Position numbers and translations under genes: made by a program. Below are positions 20,186 to 31,955 of a stretch of 64,000 nt of DNA, one piece after another. Source of the DNA: Candidatus Flexicrinis proximus. GTDB taxonomy: Bacteria > Chloroflexota > Anaerolineae > Aggregatilineales > Phototrophicaceae. How positions within the stretch are numbered: position 1 is the first letter of the stretch; the number at the start of each line of letters is the position of its first letter. A model generated the notes under the pieces. That model was given only the letters and a program-made list of their open reading frames with translations. It made no database searches and was not told the origin of the DNA. The DNA lies in NCBI GenBank assembly GCA_016712885.1, contig JADJQF010000036.1, forward strand, positions 1 through 64,000, read 5' to 3'.

Positions 20186-21259
20186 ATGAGCATTCATCCA
20201 CGCTGGCCGGTCATGATCACGCTGCTACTGCTCCTCATGCTTGCGCCCAATGTTCTCGCAGCCCCAAATCCGCCACAGACGCGTTTCCGTGACCCGAGCT
20301 TCGAACTGGACGACGGTTCATGGACTACCTATACCTCAGTCCCCGGGGTGTCGAACCTTATTTGCATCAGCCCGATTTGCGGTGGTTCGCCGTTATACGG
20401 GCCGCAAAGTGGCGCTGGATATGTCTGGTTCGGGCGTACATCCGATGTCGAGACGTCCTACATCGAACAACAGGTACTGCTTCCTGCAACCTATGATCTG
20501 TCGATGTCGTTCAGCGTCTTTGTCGGAAGTTGGGATGCCGCCAGCGCGCCGACACTGATAGTTCATGTCAGCACCGACGCCGCCCCAGAAATTGTCTTCA
20601 GTTACTCGCCGACCGGGCCTGAAGCCTATCAGAACCAGACCGTCAGCCTCAACGGCTACGCAGACGGCAAAATCCATACCATCCGTTTCTCATACGTAAA
20701 AAGCAGCGGTACAACCTGGTCAAGTATCAGCCTAGATAGTTTCTCGCTGCATAAGGGCGGCGCCAGCCTAATGGCAAGCTATGACTTCGAAAATCCTGGT
20801 GGCTCCTGGACTATCGTCAATGGCAGCACCGACAAACGCAAATGCAACAAGCCTGCCAAGACCTTTAGCTATGCAGGTGAGTGCGCGTTTGTCTTTACGG
20901 GTGGCACAACCGGGACTACCATTCTCAACCTGCCCTTCATCACGTTCGGTCGTCTGCCACTACCTGAAGTCGGCGCGCCGAGAGCGCTCAACAACGTATT
21001 CTATGTTGGCGGATGGGTCAAGACAACCGGTACTGCGAAGGCCAAGTTGATTGTGAAGGTTGAATATGACCAGGTTCTACCTAACTACACATCGAAGATC
21101 GTCCTGTCTTCGGTCGGGTCGTTCACCTGGTTCCAGACCGAACCCATCACCTATGCCACTGACTATACATTGATCACCCGCACCGCTAAGATTACGTTCA
21201 GCAGTACAAGCGGCAAGGTTATCGTCGACGAGATAGAATCTTTTCAGGGTCTCTACTAG
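20186..21259 (+). CDS. Secreted protein with beta-sandwich domains and Chloroflexota-type C-terminal domain
   Basis: ATG 20186 follows CAAGGAG at good spacing and opens a signal peptide (MSIHPRWPVMITLLLLLMLA, then PNVLAA). The mature 330 or so residues contain a jelly-roll-like domain (FRDPSFELDDGSWTTY, SGAGYVWFGRTSDVETSYIE, QQVLLPATYDLSMSFSVFV) and a second domain with YDFENPGGSWTIVNGSTDKR, CNKPAKTFSYAGECAFVFTG. The second recurs in the Calx-beta protein at 26.5-27.0 kb. Binding of carbohydrate or cell-wall material outside the cell is likely but not shown. Confidence 0.75.
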   Translation: MSIHPRWPVMITLLLLLMLAPNVLAAPNPPQTRFRDPSFELDDGSWTTYTSVPGVSNLICISPICGGSPLYGPQSGAGYVWFGRTSDVETSYIEQQVLLPATYDLSMSFSVFVGSWDAASAPTLIVHVSTDAAPEIVFSYSPTGPEAYQNQTVSLNGYADGKIHTIRFSYVKSSGTTWSSISLDSFSLHKGGASLMASYDFENPGGSWTIVNGSTDKRKCNKPAKTFSYAGECAFVFTGGTTGTTILNLPFITFGRLPLPEVGAPRALNNVFYVGGWVKTTGTAKAKLIVKVEYDQVLPNYTSKIVLSSVGSFTWFQTEPITYATDYTLITRTAKITFSSTSGKVIVDEIESFQGLY

Positions 21260-21296
21260 GCGCAGAACCTTTCAGACTAACATCGCCGGTGTACTA

Positions 21297-21363
21297 GGCG
21301 CGCCACCTGGCCAAGCGAGGGATCACCAAGACGATCCCAACACGGCCGGCCCGGTGGCGCGCC
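21297..21363. terminator. Long hairpin between convergent genes
   Basis: GGCGCGCCACC (21297-21307) pairs with GGTGGCGCGCC (21353-21363), and GGGATC/GATCCC forms an inner hairpin. It lies between the plus-strand secreted protein and the minus-strand LuxR gene, so it probably ends transcription from both. It lacks a T-run. Confidence 0.5.
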
Positions 21364-21400
21364 AGATCAGACCCCTGAATGGCATCGCTTTCTTCATGTT

Positions 21401-22915
21401 CTATTTCGGCGATTCATGCACGGTTATACTCTGCGCAGCGAGAACCGCGTCCTCACGTCCCGTCACTTTAAGCTTCCGGAATAGGTTATTAACATGCTTC
21501 TTGACCGTGCTGATCTCGACTGTCAGCACCTCGGCAATTTGGTTATTGCTTAGTCCTTCCGTTATCAACCTGAGTATTTCCGCCTCGCGATTCGTAAGTT
21601 CGAGGTACCGTGGGGCCGGAGCCAATTCCAGTGATTCGCGGAGAATGCGCGCATGTTGCGAGATATCAGTCGCACCCTGTTGACGGGACCATAATTCGAT
21701 ATGCCGGATCAGTGCAACACCATCCACCACATAGCCGCTAAAACGACAAAGATGGGCCAGCGGCGCAAGCAGGCGTTCAACTGCGCCAATCTGCTGACTC
21801 CAGATCAGCCATTTCACGGCAGCGCGGATATCTTCGAAGGCAGGAGCCATTTCCGCGAGCGTCTCTTCATCCCCGGCAGCAAGCAGATGGGCGCGTTCAA
21901 CAAGATAGCGTGAAAACGCATCTGCATGGGCCATATAAGTTGGGATCGACATCGTCGCCTCATCGAGCTTCTCTGCACTGAACTGGCGAAGCAGGGGATG
22001 GATCTGATACCGGCTATCCGGCAGGCGAATAACGAGCGCGAAGTCAATGAGTTCCGCCAGGGTAGCAAGCGTACAGCCAGCCACGTCCGCAGCCAACTTG
22101 ATGTGAAAAGGGCCGCGAAATACAGAGATTCCACGAAGGGACTGCTGGGCACTATCGGAAAGTAAAGACCAGGAATACTCGAACACTGCCTTCAGACTAC
22201 GCTGGCGTTCTGGGCGATCAGGCTGATTTGCAGCGAGGATTCCGACGTCTTGCCTAAGTCGGGCCAAGATTTCGCCAGGGGAGAGCATACGTACCCAGGC
22301 TGCGGACAGTTCAACAGCCAGCGGCAACCCATCGACCGCCTGGCACAATTCCCGTATCTCCCCCGCCAACGCCTCTCCATCAAACGCCGGGTTAGATCGC
22401 CGCGCGTGACGGACAAAGAGCGCAGATGCGCTCTCTGCCCCGCAATCAAGCGGCATACCAGCCACAGGGAATACCCACTCTTCCCCTAGGTTGAGCGGTC
22501 CGCGCGATGTAATGAAGATCTTCAGACGGGCCGATTGTCCAATCAATTCTCCAACCAGAGGCGCGGCCTTGCTGATATGTTCGAAATTGTCGAGTATCAG
22601 CAAGATGTTACGGTCAAGCATATCCACAACCGCATCCTGTATTTCGCCCGGTCCCGTAACTGCCAGCGCATGCGCTAAGGTCGGCAGAAGCTCAACATGT
22701 GAAGTCAGGCCTGCAAGCGGGACAAAGTACACCCCATCGGTAAAATCTGGCCCCGATATTTCGGCTACCCTCAAAGCAAGCTGGGTCTTCCCGACACCCC
22801 CATTCCTATCAATGTCAGGATTCGGCATGCAGGATCAGTCAATCTTTCTTGAATCGCTGCAAGTTCTCCAGCCCTACCTGTGAAGAAAGGCGTCGGAGCA
22901 GGAATGCGCATCATG
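21401..22915 (-). pseudogene. STAND ATPase with LuxR HTH, frameshifted in the P-loop
   Basis: The start is ATG 22915 (MMRIPAPTPFFTGRAGELAA). The P-loop ends one frame as RILTLIGMG and resumes in the next as GGVGKTQLALRVAE at about 22808, so one G appears lost inside Walker A. The rest is a typical NB-ARC-like ATPase (NILLILDNFEHISKAAPLV, LKIFITSRGPLNLGEEW, GLPLAVELSAAWVRMLSPGE), a helical linker and a C-terminal LuxR HTH (LTNREAEILRLITEGLSNNQ, IAEVLTVEISTVKKHVNNLF). Joined length is about 505 residues. The start overlaps the stop of the kinase gene's second frame (TGATG-type), so the two are coupled. It would act as a ligand-gated transcription regulator. Confidence 0.85.
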
Positions 22916-25900
22916 ACAAATCTACCTCACAAAAAAGGGCATCTAGATCGTCGAATAAATTAACTAGAGACTGGTCTTCAGACTGGTTGTGAACTGAAGG
23001 CTCTTGCACGATTAGGACTTCAGCAAGCTCAGCAACATGATTGTAGCGTGGCAAGACATTTTGCCTGTTCTTCGAAATGGAGGGATACCACTTTCTCGCG
23101 ATTGCAGTAAAGCCGGTAGATGCCGCAACTAGCACTGCCGCGTAGGCAGAAATGACTCTCCAGTTCGCTACTGCCAACCACACGCGTTTCATCCAGCATT
23201 TTACGGAGCTGTAACTCGATACCTGAAAACTCACGCGCCAAGCACCAATTATGTATCAGACCGAAACGCGTATGCGCTGTCTCGTTGATCGCTCCCAATG
23301 ATTCGAACGCCTGAATGGCCCCTAGATACTGGGCTGTAGCAGATTCATAGTCCCCGTACTGCTGACAGAGAATCGCCCGGGTTCGCACCCCAAAAGCACT
23401 CAAGAACCGATCTCCTTGCCGCACTACGATTTTCTCAAACTGCTGAAGGGTTTGTTCTGCCTCGTCATATCGATTCAGATAACACAAACATAAGGTGACA
23501 TTGATCAATGAACCCGCTTCGGCAAGCGCGTTGCCTTCCTGACGTGCCAGCACGCACGCATGCTGTCCTGCTTCAAGACCCACATGAATGTCTCCCCCCA
23601 AATAATAGCTGTAACATCTGTTGCCCTTAGTTAGAAGCAGGCCTTCCCTGTTACCGGATTGTAGACAAGCTGCCTCAGCCTCACTGTAGTAGCGGTCTGC
23701 GTGGGCAAATTCCCGATTTTGCAAGTAGTATCCGCCAAGAGAGTTGAGCGCGCGCACGCGGCTGAGAATATCAGCATCTTCGATCTCCAGAACCTGGTTG
23801 AACAGCTGGAAGGCGCGATCCAGGCTGCCGGTACGCCATTCGATATACGCCAAGCCTAGCGGTCCACGTGCGAGACCGGTTCCAATATTCTCACGTGCGG
23901 CAAGCGACAAGCCATGCTGATAGTACTCGCGTGCCTCGATAAACTCACCTAATTCAACATGGCGTTCGCCAAGCGCAAGATATAGGGGCACACTGTATTC
24001 TGCATGTATGTCATCATCAAGTCGGGCCAGCACGTAACGTAACATGTGCTGAGCATCTTTATGTGCGCTCTTACGCCGGAGGTATACCTCAGCACGGAGC
24101 GCCGCTTCGACCGCGCGTGGCGGATCACCCGCATCGGCCCAGTGTCGTGCAACGATACTGGTATAGGCGGGATTATCACCGTAGATACTGTCGATGGCCC
24201 TTGCAACCCTGCCATGCAGTTCGGTCCGTATGTCGCCCGGTATGCCTGCCAGGATTGCTTCACGGATCTTGTCGTGGGCAAAGCGCCACAGTCCTTCAGG
24301 CGAAACATCCAGTAGTGCCACTTCAGCACATACGGTAAGCCATACATCTACCCGGAACCCGTCCCCGGCTAATTCTCGGACGATCGCCATATCCAGCTGT
24401 CGACCGATTAGCGCGGTGAGATCCAGAAGCGGGCGGGCCCAGCCTGGTGCTCTACGCAACCGATTGTGCAAGATCTGCTTCATTCCGCCTGTCATAACCG
24501 GTATTTCGGGAACGCCCCGGACGGCAGACAAACTTCCTGCGTTCTCCGCCAGCTCGCGCATGACCTCCACAACAAAGAACACATTACCTTCTGTCTGCCT
24601 TGAAAGTGCTTTCAGGAATTCAGCATCCACCCTGTGCGGCCCAAGAATAGAATGAGCAAGCTCCAACAATGCTGCCTCTGACAACCGGCTAAGCCTTACA
24701 TATTCCGGACCTACGAGTCTTTCAGGAAGTGCCGACAACTCGTCGTCACGATACGTACACAATATCAGGACGGGAATATGTGTCAGCCGCGTTACGATGT
24801 CCTGCAGTATCGGTATTGTTTCATGCGCCCACTGAAGATCCTCTAACAGAACCAATACGGGTTCGCAAATTCGCGTCAGGAACGACGCGAGCACCCGCGG
24901 AAACTGCATGGCGGAGTCAACCGGATCATCCGACTTCAAAACAAGTCCAGTTAGTGATTCAATTTGAGGAACAGCCAACCGCAGAACTATAGCGTCTTCC
25001 GAATCGACTGGCGTGCTCATAAGCAGAGGTGGCAACGCTTCGCGCCAGATTTGAAAAGCCAATCCGCCTGAACTAGCCGCTTGCCCACGCGTGACGCGGA
25101 ACCCATCGCACAGGGCAATAGTCCGAATTTCATCGAGCAGGCGCGATTTGCCAACACCACTCTCACCGCCGATTACCAGAATACCCCCGCAGCCAGTTTT
25201 GGCCTTGGCAATTTGCCGGGTCAATAAGTCAAGCTCCCTGTCGCGGCCAACAAACCGCGCCGCCTGCAGAAAGCTCTCACGCAGATCGGCTGTTTCCAGA
25301 GGCACCTCAATCTTGCATGCCTCACACACGGAGAGCAATGCTTCGATCGCAGTCGCAAAACGGTCACCCGGCCGCTTCGAGAGAAGTCTGCTGACAACCT
25401 CGGCGATTGGCACAGGAAGGCCGGATAAATCTGGTTCCTCATACAAGATCTGAGGTGCAAGCTCGTATGCACTGAACCCGTCAAACGGATAGCCCCCTGT
25501 AAATAGTTCATACGCCAGTACTCCCAGACTGTAAAGATCAGCAGCTGGGCTAACCGGCGCGCCTGCAATCAGTTCAGGTGCAAGATAGCGAAGCGTCAGC
25601 GCACTGGGTGTCTTCCCCTGGCTCTCACTGGCAATTCCGAAGTCGATTAGTCTGATGAGCCCATCTGAGCAAATGAGCACGTTGGAAGGCTTGAGGTCAC
25701 AATGAACAGTGCCGCGCCGATGGAGATACGTCAGCGCAAGCAGGATCTGGCTCAAAGCCTCCTCAACTCGAATGCCGGACCAGAACAATCTCTCGCGCGT
25801 GATCGTCTGGCTACCCTCAAGAAACGGCATTACTAAAAAGGGCTGCCCATTGTCAAAGCCGTAATCAAGTAAGCTAATTATGTGAGGATGTCGCAGGGTG

Positions 25901-26094
25901 CTCAATGTCTTAAATTCGCGAGCGAGCGCCAGGCGCGGCTCATCGCTTGATGCATCTCGGATAACCTGTTTTACCGCAATCGTCGTCTGCGTCAGCCTGT
26001 CATACGCGCGCCAAACGGCACCCATGCCTCCCTGACCGATCAGGCTTAGTCCAAGGTATCTGCCTTGTCCCCAGCTGGGCGCCAATCCCACCAT
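22911..26094 (-). CDS. Ser/Thr protein kinase-AAA ATPase-TPR regulator, 3' frameshift
   Basis: The kinase domain (about 12-265) has GQGGMG (20-25), Lys42 (IAVKQV), VHCDLKPSN with catalytic Asp133, DFG (151-153) and APE (172-174). The residue before Asp133 is Cys instead of Arg, so this is a non-RD kinase that may not depend on activation-loop phosphorylation. An AAA module follows: GGESGVGKSRLLDEI, then VLVLLEDLQWAHETIPILQ. TPR-like repeats run from about 690 to the end. The first frame stops at 23029. A shift at about 23050 gives RYNHVAELAEVLIVQEPSVH and NLFDDLDALFCEVDLS, whose stop overlaps the LuxR start, so the longer product is probably native. Such proteins are related to AfsK/SARP-like signalling hubs. 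Confidence 0.85.
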
Positions 26095-26181
26095 GCTATC
26101 CTTCCGGTACTGCCCTCCTATCTATTCTATCTGATCTAACCTAATGGCGGCGTAAGAATTGATGTGGTTGTGCATAGAATC

Positions 26182-26214
26182 GACAAGGCCAACGGTTGTG
26201 GCGTCGGCCTTGTC
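26182..26214. terminator. Hairpin between the Calx-beta gene and the kinase gene
   Basis: GACAAGGCC (26182-26190) and GGCCTTGTC (26206-26214) form a perfect 9-bp stem with a 15-base loop, downstream of the Calx-beta gene on the minus strand. There is no T-run, so terminator function is likely but unproven. Confidence 0.5.
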
Positions 26215-26227
26215 AGAACTTTCCAAG

Positions 26228-26490
26228 ACAGCGGGGCCGGGCCCCCCGGCGGGCCCCCGGGGGGGGCCCCCGGCCCCCCGGGGGGGGGGGCCCCCCCCCC
26301 CCGGGCCCGCCCCGTCCTTTTCGCCCCCCCGGCGCGGCCCGCCGGGCCCCCGGGGGGGCCCGGGGCCTTTTGCCGGTTGGGGGGGGGCGGCGGGGCCCCC
26401 CCCCGCGGGGTCCCCGGGGGGCCCCGGCGCTCCGGCGGGGGGGGGGGGGCCCCCCCGGGCGCTTTGCCCCCTGGTTTTGGGGGGTCTTCC
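26228..26490. other. G/C homopolymer tract, probable assembly artefact
   Basis: About 260 bases consist almost only of runs of G and C, including uninterrupted runs of around 12, with hardly any A or T. Both flanks are normal. Long frames over it encode only Gly/Pro/Ala/Arg. The composition is unlike anything else in the window and resembles failed base-calling or consensus across a hard template. Confidence 0.7.
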
Positions 26491-26504
26491 CACTAGATTA
26501 TTGG

Positions 26505-29500
26505 CTAGAAACCACGGAACTCCGGCGGCAGAACGGCAGGAGACTCTCTTGGTGGAGCAGACTGATCAAGGTAGAATGACCCTGAATCGAGCGTGAGCTT
26601 GCCCGCTGCACTCCGATGATTGACGTAGATAATATACTTCTTAACCGCGGCGCTGTTGAGGTTCGCGTAGGCTAAGATGGCAGAGAACCGGCCATGTGTG
26701 TCACTCATTGGTGTCTGCACCTTCTGCTTAGGTGTTCCGTCCGTAAACACGATCTTGAAACCAGCCGTCGCATTCACCGATGCTCCACCCTTGTAAAGCA
26801 TCCACAGCACCGCGACATCAGAAGTCGACTCTGAACCGGTCTCCTGGACAACCTGCTGGATCTGGCTGTTCTCCCCATGTCCGCCCTTAAACACGAAGGC
26901 GCAGTCACGCTCGGCACTGTAATACTTTCCCTGCTGCGGCTTGTTGCACTTGCGAACATCATCCATGCGAGTTGTGGGCCCGGATGTGACTATCCAATTA
27001 CTGGGCTGGAGCAAGCTCTCAAACCCCCCGTTGTTCAAACAGGAACGCATGCCCGGTCGAGACGGGATTCGGATCGTCGTTGACGATAAAGATATCTCCT
27101 GAATTATCCGCTACGGTCGCGCCCGCGCCAGACACGTTTGTAAGCACCAATTGGACGCTTTCGTCTGGCTCGACGTCTTCATCACATAAGACGATTACAG
27201 GAACTTCAACTATCGATAGCCCTGGGGTAAGTGTTACCGTGCCCGAATCCGGGACGTAGTCCTCTCCAGCAGTTGCGGTGGTTGAACTCAACATCCAGTC
27301 AATAGTGATGCTTCCCGAGGTCAGGTTAGCTGCTGAAACGATGGGTTGGGCCGTGTAGAACGGCATCGGGCTGCATTCGTACCCCCCCGAGTCGCTGACA
27401 TAGACGATTGGATTTGGCAACGGGTCGTCATCATCGTAAATCGTTCCGACTGCGCTACCATCGGCTATGGTAGAGTTTGTCGTGCTGACCAGATCGACAG
27501 AAAAGGTTTCATCAGCCTCATCTGTCGCGTCACACAGTACAGATGGTCACCGCTTTATAGGTTTCGCCAATACTGAATGTCAGGATTCCGGACGCATCTA
27601 CATAGTCGACGCCCGCCAGTGCCGTAATGTCTGACGTATCGTAGTCCACATCAACGGGAATCGAAGTGGATTGATTGAGAGTGACAGGGAAAGTTATCGG
27701 AGTCGATCCGGCAGCGGTACATTCCACGACAAAGGCATCGCCGATGGTCACTGCGGGAACCACGGGGCCAGTGTCGTCATCTTCAAGCGTTACGGCCGCA
27801 GCCCCGTCGAGAATGGTGCTGTACGTCGAGCCGGTTAAAGTGACGGTGAACGTCTCGTCCGCCTCAACAGTGTCGTCACAATGGATCATTACTGGGATTG
27901 CCGCACTCGCGTTATAGGCCGGAATCGTGCGTACGCCGCTTTGCGCGATATAGTCGCTGCCCGCAAGCGCTGTCCCGTCTGAAGTCTGGTAGCCGATCTC
28001 GACCGGCGCTGTCAGCGCAAACGAAAGTGAGACGCCGACGAAAATCTGATGTGTCCCGCCGCCGCTGCATTCGGTAATCGTCTCATCGCTGATACTTACC
28101 GTCGGCCCGGTGTCATTATCAATGATCGTACCCGTGGCCGAGCCATCGTTTATGACCATCCCGCTCGGTGAAGAGAGCAGCACAGTAAATGATTCGTCAC
28201 CTTCAGGCAGATCATCGCAAAGGATCGACACCTGGATGACGGTGCTACTCTGTCCGTTCACAAAACTGAGTGGGTTGACGCCAGATCCGCTGTAGTCCAC
28301 GCCATTCAGAGCGGTGCCATCGACAGTTTGATAGTTCACCGAAATGGGTCCTGTAGCCGGCATTGAGAGCGAGACACTAAACGACATCTGAACGTTGCCG
28401 CTCATCCCATCACATTCCGTCAGGCTTGCGTCGCTAATACTTATTTCTGGCACAGGCGCGCTGTCGTCATTCAGGATTGTCACCGGATAATCCAGGTAGT
28501 CTGCGGCCTCCGGCAGGAGAAAATTCGCTTCGTCCTCTGCTGGCGAAACGCGGATCTGGAATATCTCATTGTCCTCAACGGTCGTGTCGCCGAAAACCGT
28601 CAGATTGAACGTCACTGATCCGGCGCCGGCCGGAATGATGAGAGGCGAAAGGCCGGCCACCCCTTGATAGTCAGTATCGGCAGCGGCTGTGCCGTCGACT
28701 GTCGCCGCAAAGAATTTACCATCGAGTTCGGTAGGAGAAGTGAACGTGACCGTCACTGGAAAAACCGAATTGCCGCTGTCTCCCTCGACTAGCGTGGGGG
28801 TTGTAACAGTCACGGATGGCATGGAGTCATCATTCTGAATTTCGCCGAACGCTCCGCCGTCCCCGATGCTGGCGCCGATGGGGTTGGACAAACTCACAAC
28901 AAAGTGCTCGCCACTCTCGTAGGCGTCGTCACAGCGCATTTCAACGAGGATAGTTCCCTGGTTTGCCCCCGGCGGAATGGTAAGGGTACTACTCAGCGCG
29001 TCGTAATCGACATTTTCTGTGGCCGAGTCCGGAAACGTCTGCCAGTCGACCGAAACAGGGCTTGAAGAGGTGGCTGAAAGCTGCACGACGAATGGGAGAT
29101 CCCGGCTGTAGCCGGCAGTACACTCATAACCCGTGCTATCGAGAATATTGAGGACTGGAGTTATCTGATCATCGTCTACGATTGTGAATGAAATTTCTCT
29201 GCCGTTCAGCAGGTTTTCATAGTAGTTCGGATCGGAACTGGTATAATTGTTACTGATCGTACAATTGTGCAGACCCTCGATCGTGGTATCCTGCACAACC
29301 GTCGCCAGCACCGCCTGTTCGCTTGCATAATTCGCCGGTGTGAACGTCAGTGATGGGCTGAAATTGTCACACTGGCCGAAAGCACTGCCGCCAAAAGGCT
29401 GCGCCGGCGTAACGGTTACATTTGCTGTCGGCGGGCCAGTCAATCGAACGGTGTAAAATATCGTGTCCCCTTCTTCTAGAGTTTCCTGTACAGTGCCGGT

Positions 29501-30835
29501 ATTGATTCCGAGCCCGTACTCATCGACCACCACACTATAACCCACAGTCTGGTCATCGCCGCTGGCCCCGATATGGATACCATAGTTATCGATGGCAGCG
29601 TCAATACCAAAGCGCAGACTGGGATCACTGCCATACTGCAGTTCCTCAGCGACTACAAAGGGTTGTCCCTTACCCGTTCCAGTTCGCTCAAGCACAAAGA
29701 GCTTGTTCTCTCCTCCTACAACTGCGCGCAGCGTGTCCTGTTGGTCTATGGCAACTGTCCTTCCAAAGCCAAGAGCGTTTCCTGGACCATATTCGCCAAA
29801 CACGCTTATGAGCTCGAAACCATCTGTTATAGTATCAGCGAACATAAACGCTTTGCTGAACCCGCTGACGGTTTTGGGCATTCCAATGAAGTACAAGTTC
29901 TCGAAAGTTCCATCGAAGACATCAACAGAAGCACCGAAATTGAAGTAGGTGCCGGTCTCGGGCGCGTCAATCATCCGATAAAAATCGTACGTGCCGCTAG
30001 ATCCCCTTCGAAATTCCCAGACCCGCCCAGCACTGACAATCGAGTCGTCGACCCTCCAACCCGGCTGACCAATTAACAGCGTTTCGCCGTCCAGAGCAAG
30101 TCCGGTTCCGAAATGAGAGTGTTCTGTTATAGTCTCACCCGACGGGTCGATGGACTGAAGGAATGCCCAGTTGGCACCAGAGAACGTGTAGAGATTCACG
30201 CCGCCTTGAGCCACGGCGCCTTCGATCCAGCTTTGGCGCGGGTTTCCGACGGCGGCATAGTTGCCATCAAGCGCAACTTGCTGCCCAAAGTTACCCTGCG
30301 TGACTGTGAAATGGGTGCGATAAATCCATGTGCCACCGATATCCTCATAGAAAAATGCCGATCCGTGCCGCACAGTCAATTGTTCGCTGCCTGGCGCACC
30401 TACTACCAACTTTGTCCCATCGACGGCGACGCTAATCCCAAATCCTCGGTAGTCGATTCCGTCTACCAATCCGGGAGGAGCAGGACTCGCCAGCGTGAGC
30501 TTCTGCTCCAGAGTCCATGCCGGCGCTGGCGTAAACGTCCTGCGGTAGATATAGACTGCACCAGACCCCACGTTACCATCGATCGTCTCGCCAGGAGCAC
30601 CGACAACAGCCACATTCCCGTCGATATCGACACTCCACCCAGCAAACGCCCCAACTTCTGAAGTCGGGTTAAATTCTTGCGTAAACACAAAGTCGCTGCC
30701 GATCGGAGCGCGAGGGGTGAATTCGGGCACTGCCAGTGGCTGTTCCCTCTGCGCGAAAGCGACATTGGCGGGCGCAAAGCCAACTGCGAGAGTGCTGAAC
30801 ACAACCAGACTCAAGAGCATGAATCGACGGTACAT
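26505..30835 (-). pseudogene. Large secreted FG-GAP/Calx-beta protein, frameshifted
   Basis: The N-terminal signal (MYRRFMLLSLVVFSTLAVGF, then APANVAFA) is followed by an integrin-like FG-GAP propeller to about residue 450 (FAGWSVDIDGNVAVVGAPGE, VDGTKLVVGAPGSEQLTV). At least seven Calx-beta domains come next, each ending in acidic loops such as CDDTVEADETFTVTL. The frame shifts near 27535 (CDATDEADETFSVDLVST resumes) and near 27030, giving NNGGFESLLQPSNWIVTSG and CNKPQQGKYYSAERDCAFVF, a C-terminal domain shared with the protein at 20.2 kb. Total length is about 1440 residues. Calx-beta arrays bind calcium; a surface or adhesion role is likely. The end abuts the G/C tract. Confidence 0.8.
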
Positions 30836-31305
30836 AAATTGGATCTCCCAAACGAGGATTTGCCTCGTCTCATCGTAAAGGAAGACGTAAGAGATTGTCG
30901 ATTAACCCACGGGTGTAGTTTCAGGTGTAGATGTCGGCGGGGTTGAAAGAGGTCTCGCAGAAGATAAACACTCGAAATCGGCGCGAAGACCGCTGTCGAT
31001 TATGGCTCACTCAAACGAGACAAGCGGTCTGGCACCGATAAAGCAGGGTCGCAGTGGCTCTGCCTGAATTAGTTGAACAGTGTTTCATCACGAAAGTAGA
31101 GAAGTGTCCTTAAGTGTTATTTGCTCTGAGCCCAGCACTGGTTGAGATGAACGCTCTCTCGACGGGTCCGGATCCTTGAAGTGAGTGTTCGCCGTCAGAG
31201 CACTTTTGACACAAGATGCAAAAGGAGAAATACGCGCTGGCACAGGATCTAATTCTGACGGAAGTTCCTGACATCCACAGGCGTCAATCGATTGTGCGTT
31301 GCACA
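30836..31305. other. Intergenic gap
   Basis: I see nothing coding in it. It should hold the promoter of the Calx-beta gene near its left side. The repeated-looking GTGTAGTTTCAGGTGTAGAT near 30912-30931 has no clear role. Confidence 0.3.
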
Positions 31306-31309
31306 ACCT

Positions 31310-31497
31310 CCTGACTCTCATCTGCGCCGCACGATCTGCGATATGCGCTGTGGAGAAATTGCATAATCCCTCGCGATCTCCGCCAGGCTCTCGCCTGCGG
31401 CCATGGGTTTCTCTCCTTCTTCTGCATGGCTCATCTGTTCTGAAAGTGTCTATTCGTTTAGTACCTCATCTGGTCCGACTAGCGCTGACGCGGGACA
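31310..31497 (-). mobile_element. Left-end relic of the second IS3 element joined to a mini-HTH
   Basis: The complement of about 31400-31497 matches 38566-38663, the left end of IS3-2 with the start of its OrfA (GAGAGAAACCCATGGCCGCA), with few differences. After ATGGCCGCA the relic diverges into a complete short frame, MAAGESLAEIARDYAISPQR followed by ISQIVRRR and a stop, which is a helix-turn-helix. That HTH resembles the tandem units at 53.4-54.1 kb. Confidence 0.65.
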
Positions 31498-31867
31498 GTT
31501 CGGTGGTACAGCCCGCCAGGGCGTGTCAGCGAACTGCCGCCGGTGTTTGCGTGGGAGGAAACCCGCGCTGCATGCTCGCCGTGCGGCGGTAGTGCGAGGC
31601 GTTTTCTCTCAGTTCTTGCTGTCGAGCTTACCTGAATAGACTGCTTACCTTGATCGTGGGGTTGCCATGAGCGCAGCCTTAATATCCAAACGGCAACCTC
31701 CTAGGCGAATCCGCCCGCGGCGTTCACAACCGGGGTGGCATGCTTTCGTGCGTGGCCATTGCACTGAGGATGCACCAAGTTCAGAATCTAGATTACATCG
31801 TTGAGAACTAACGATGACCGATACTGAGCGTTGCAGGCGTTGTCGATCAGGGATGACGATTACACTA
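31498..31867. ncRNA. 370-bp structured repeat, copy B
   Basis: This is the second copy of the 18132-18503 repeat, in the same orientation. The TGCCGCC/GGCGGTA stem and the GCGTGGG/CCCGCGC hairpin with GGAAA are kept. The middle (after TTGATCGTGGGGTTGCC) is the most diverged part. It ends ATGACGATTACACTA. The upstream flank is the IS3-2 end relic. No HNH or IscB gene lies nearby. Confidence 0.5.
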
Positions 31868-31955
31868 ACCCGCAGCGACCGCGCTCAGCACTCGAATTCA
31901 GTCATTGTCGCTCAATTTCATCGGGGCAACACCAATATCTAGGCAGAATGAGAAT

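Noticed and set aside
26122..26596. Gly/Pro-rich frames on both strands
   Set aside because: They exist only because the G/C homopolymer tract has no stop codons.
29573..30661. Plus-strand frames of 167 and 182 codons
   Set aside because: They are antisense shadows of the FG-GAP part of the Calx-beta protein.
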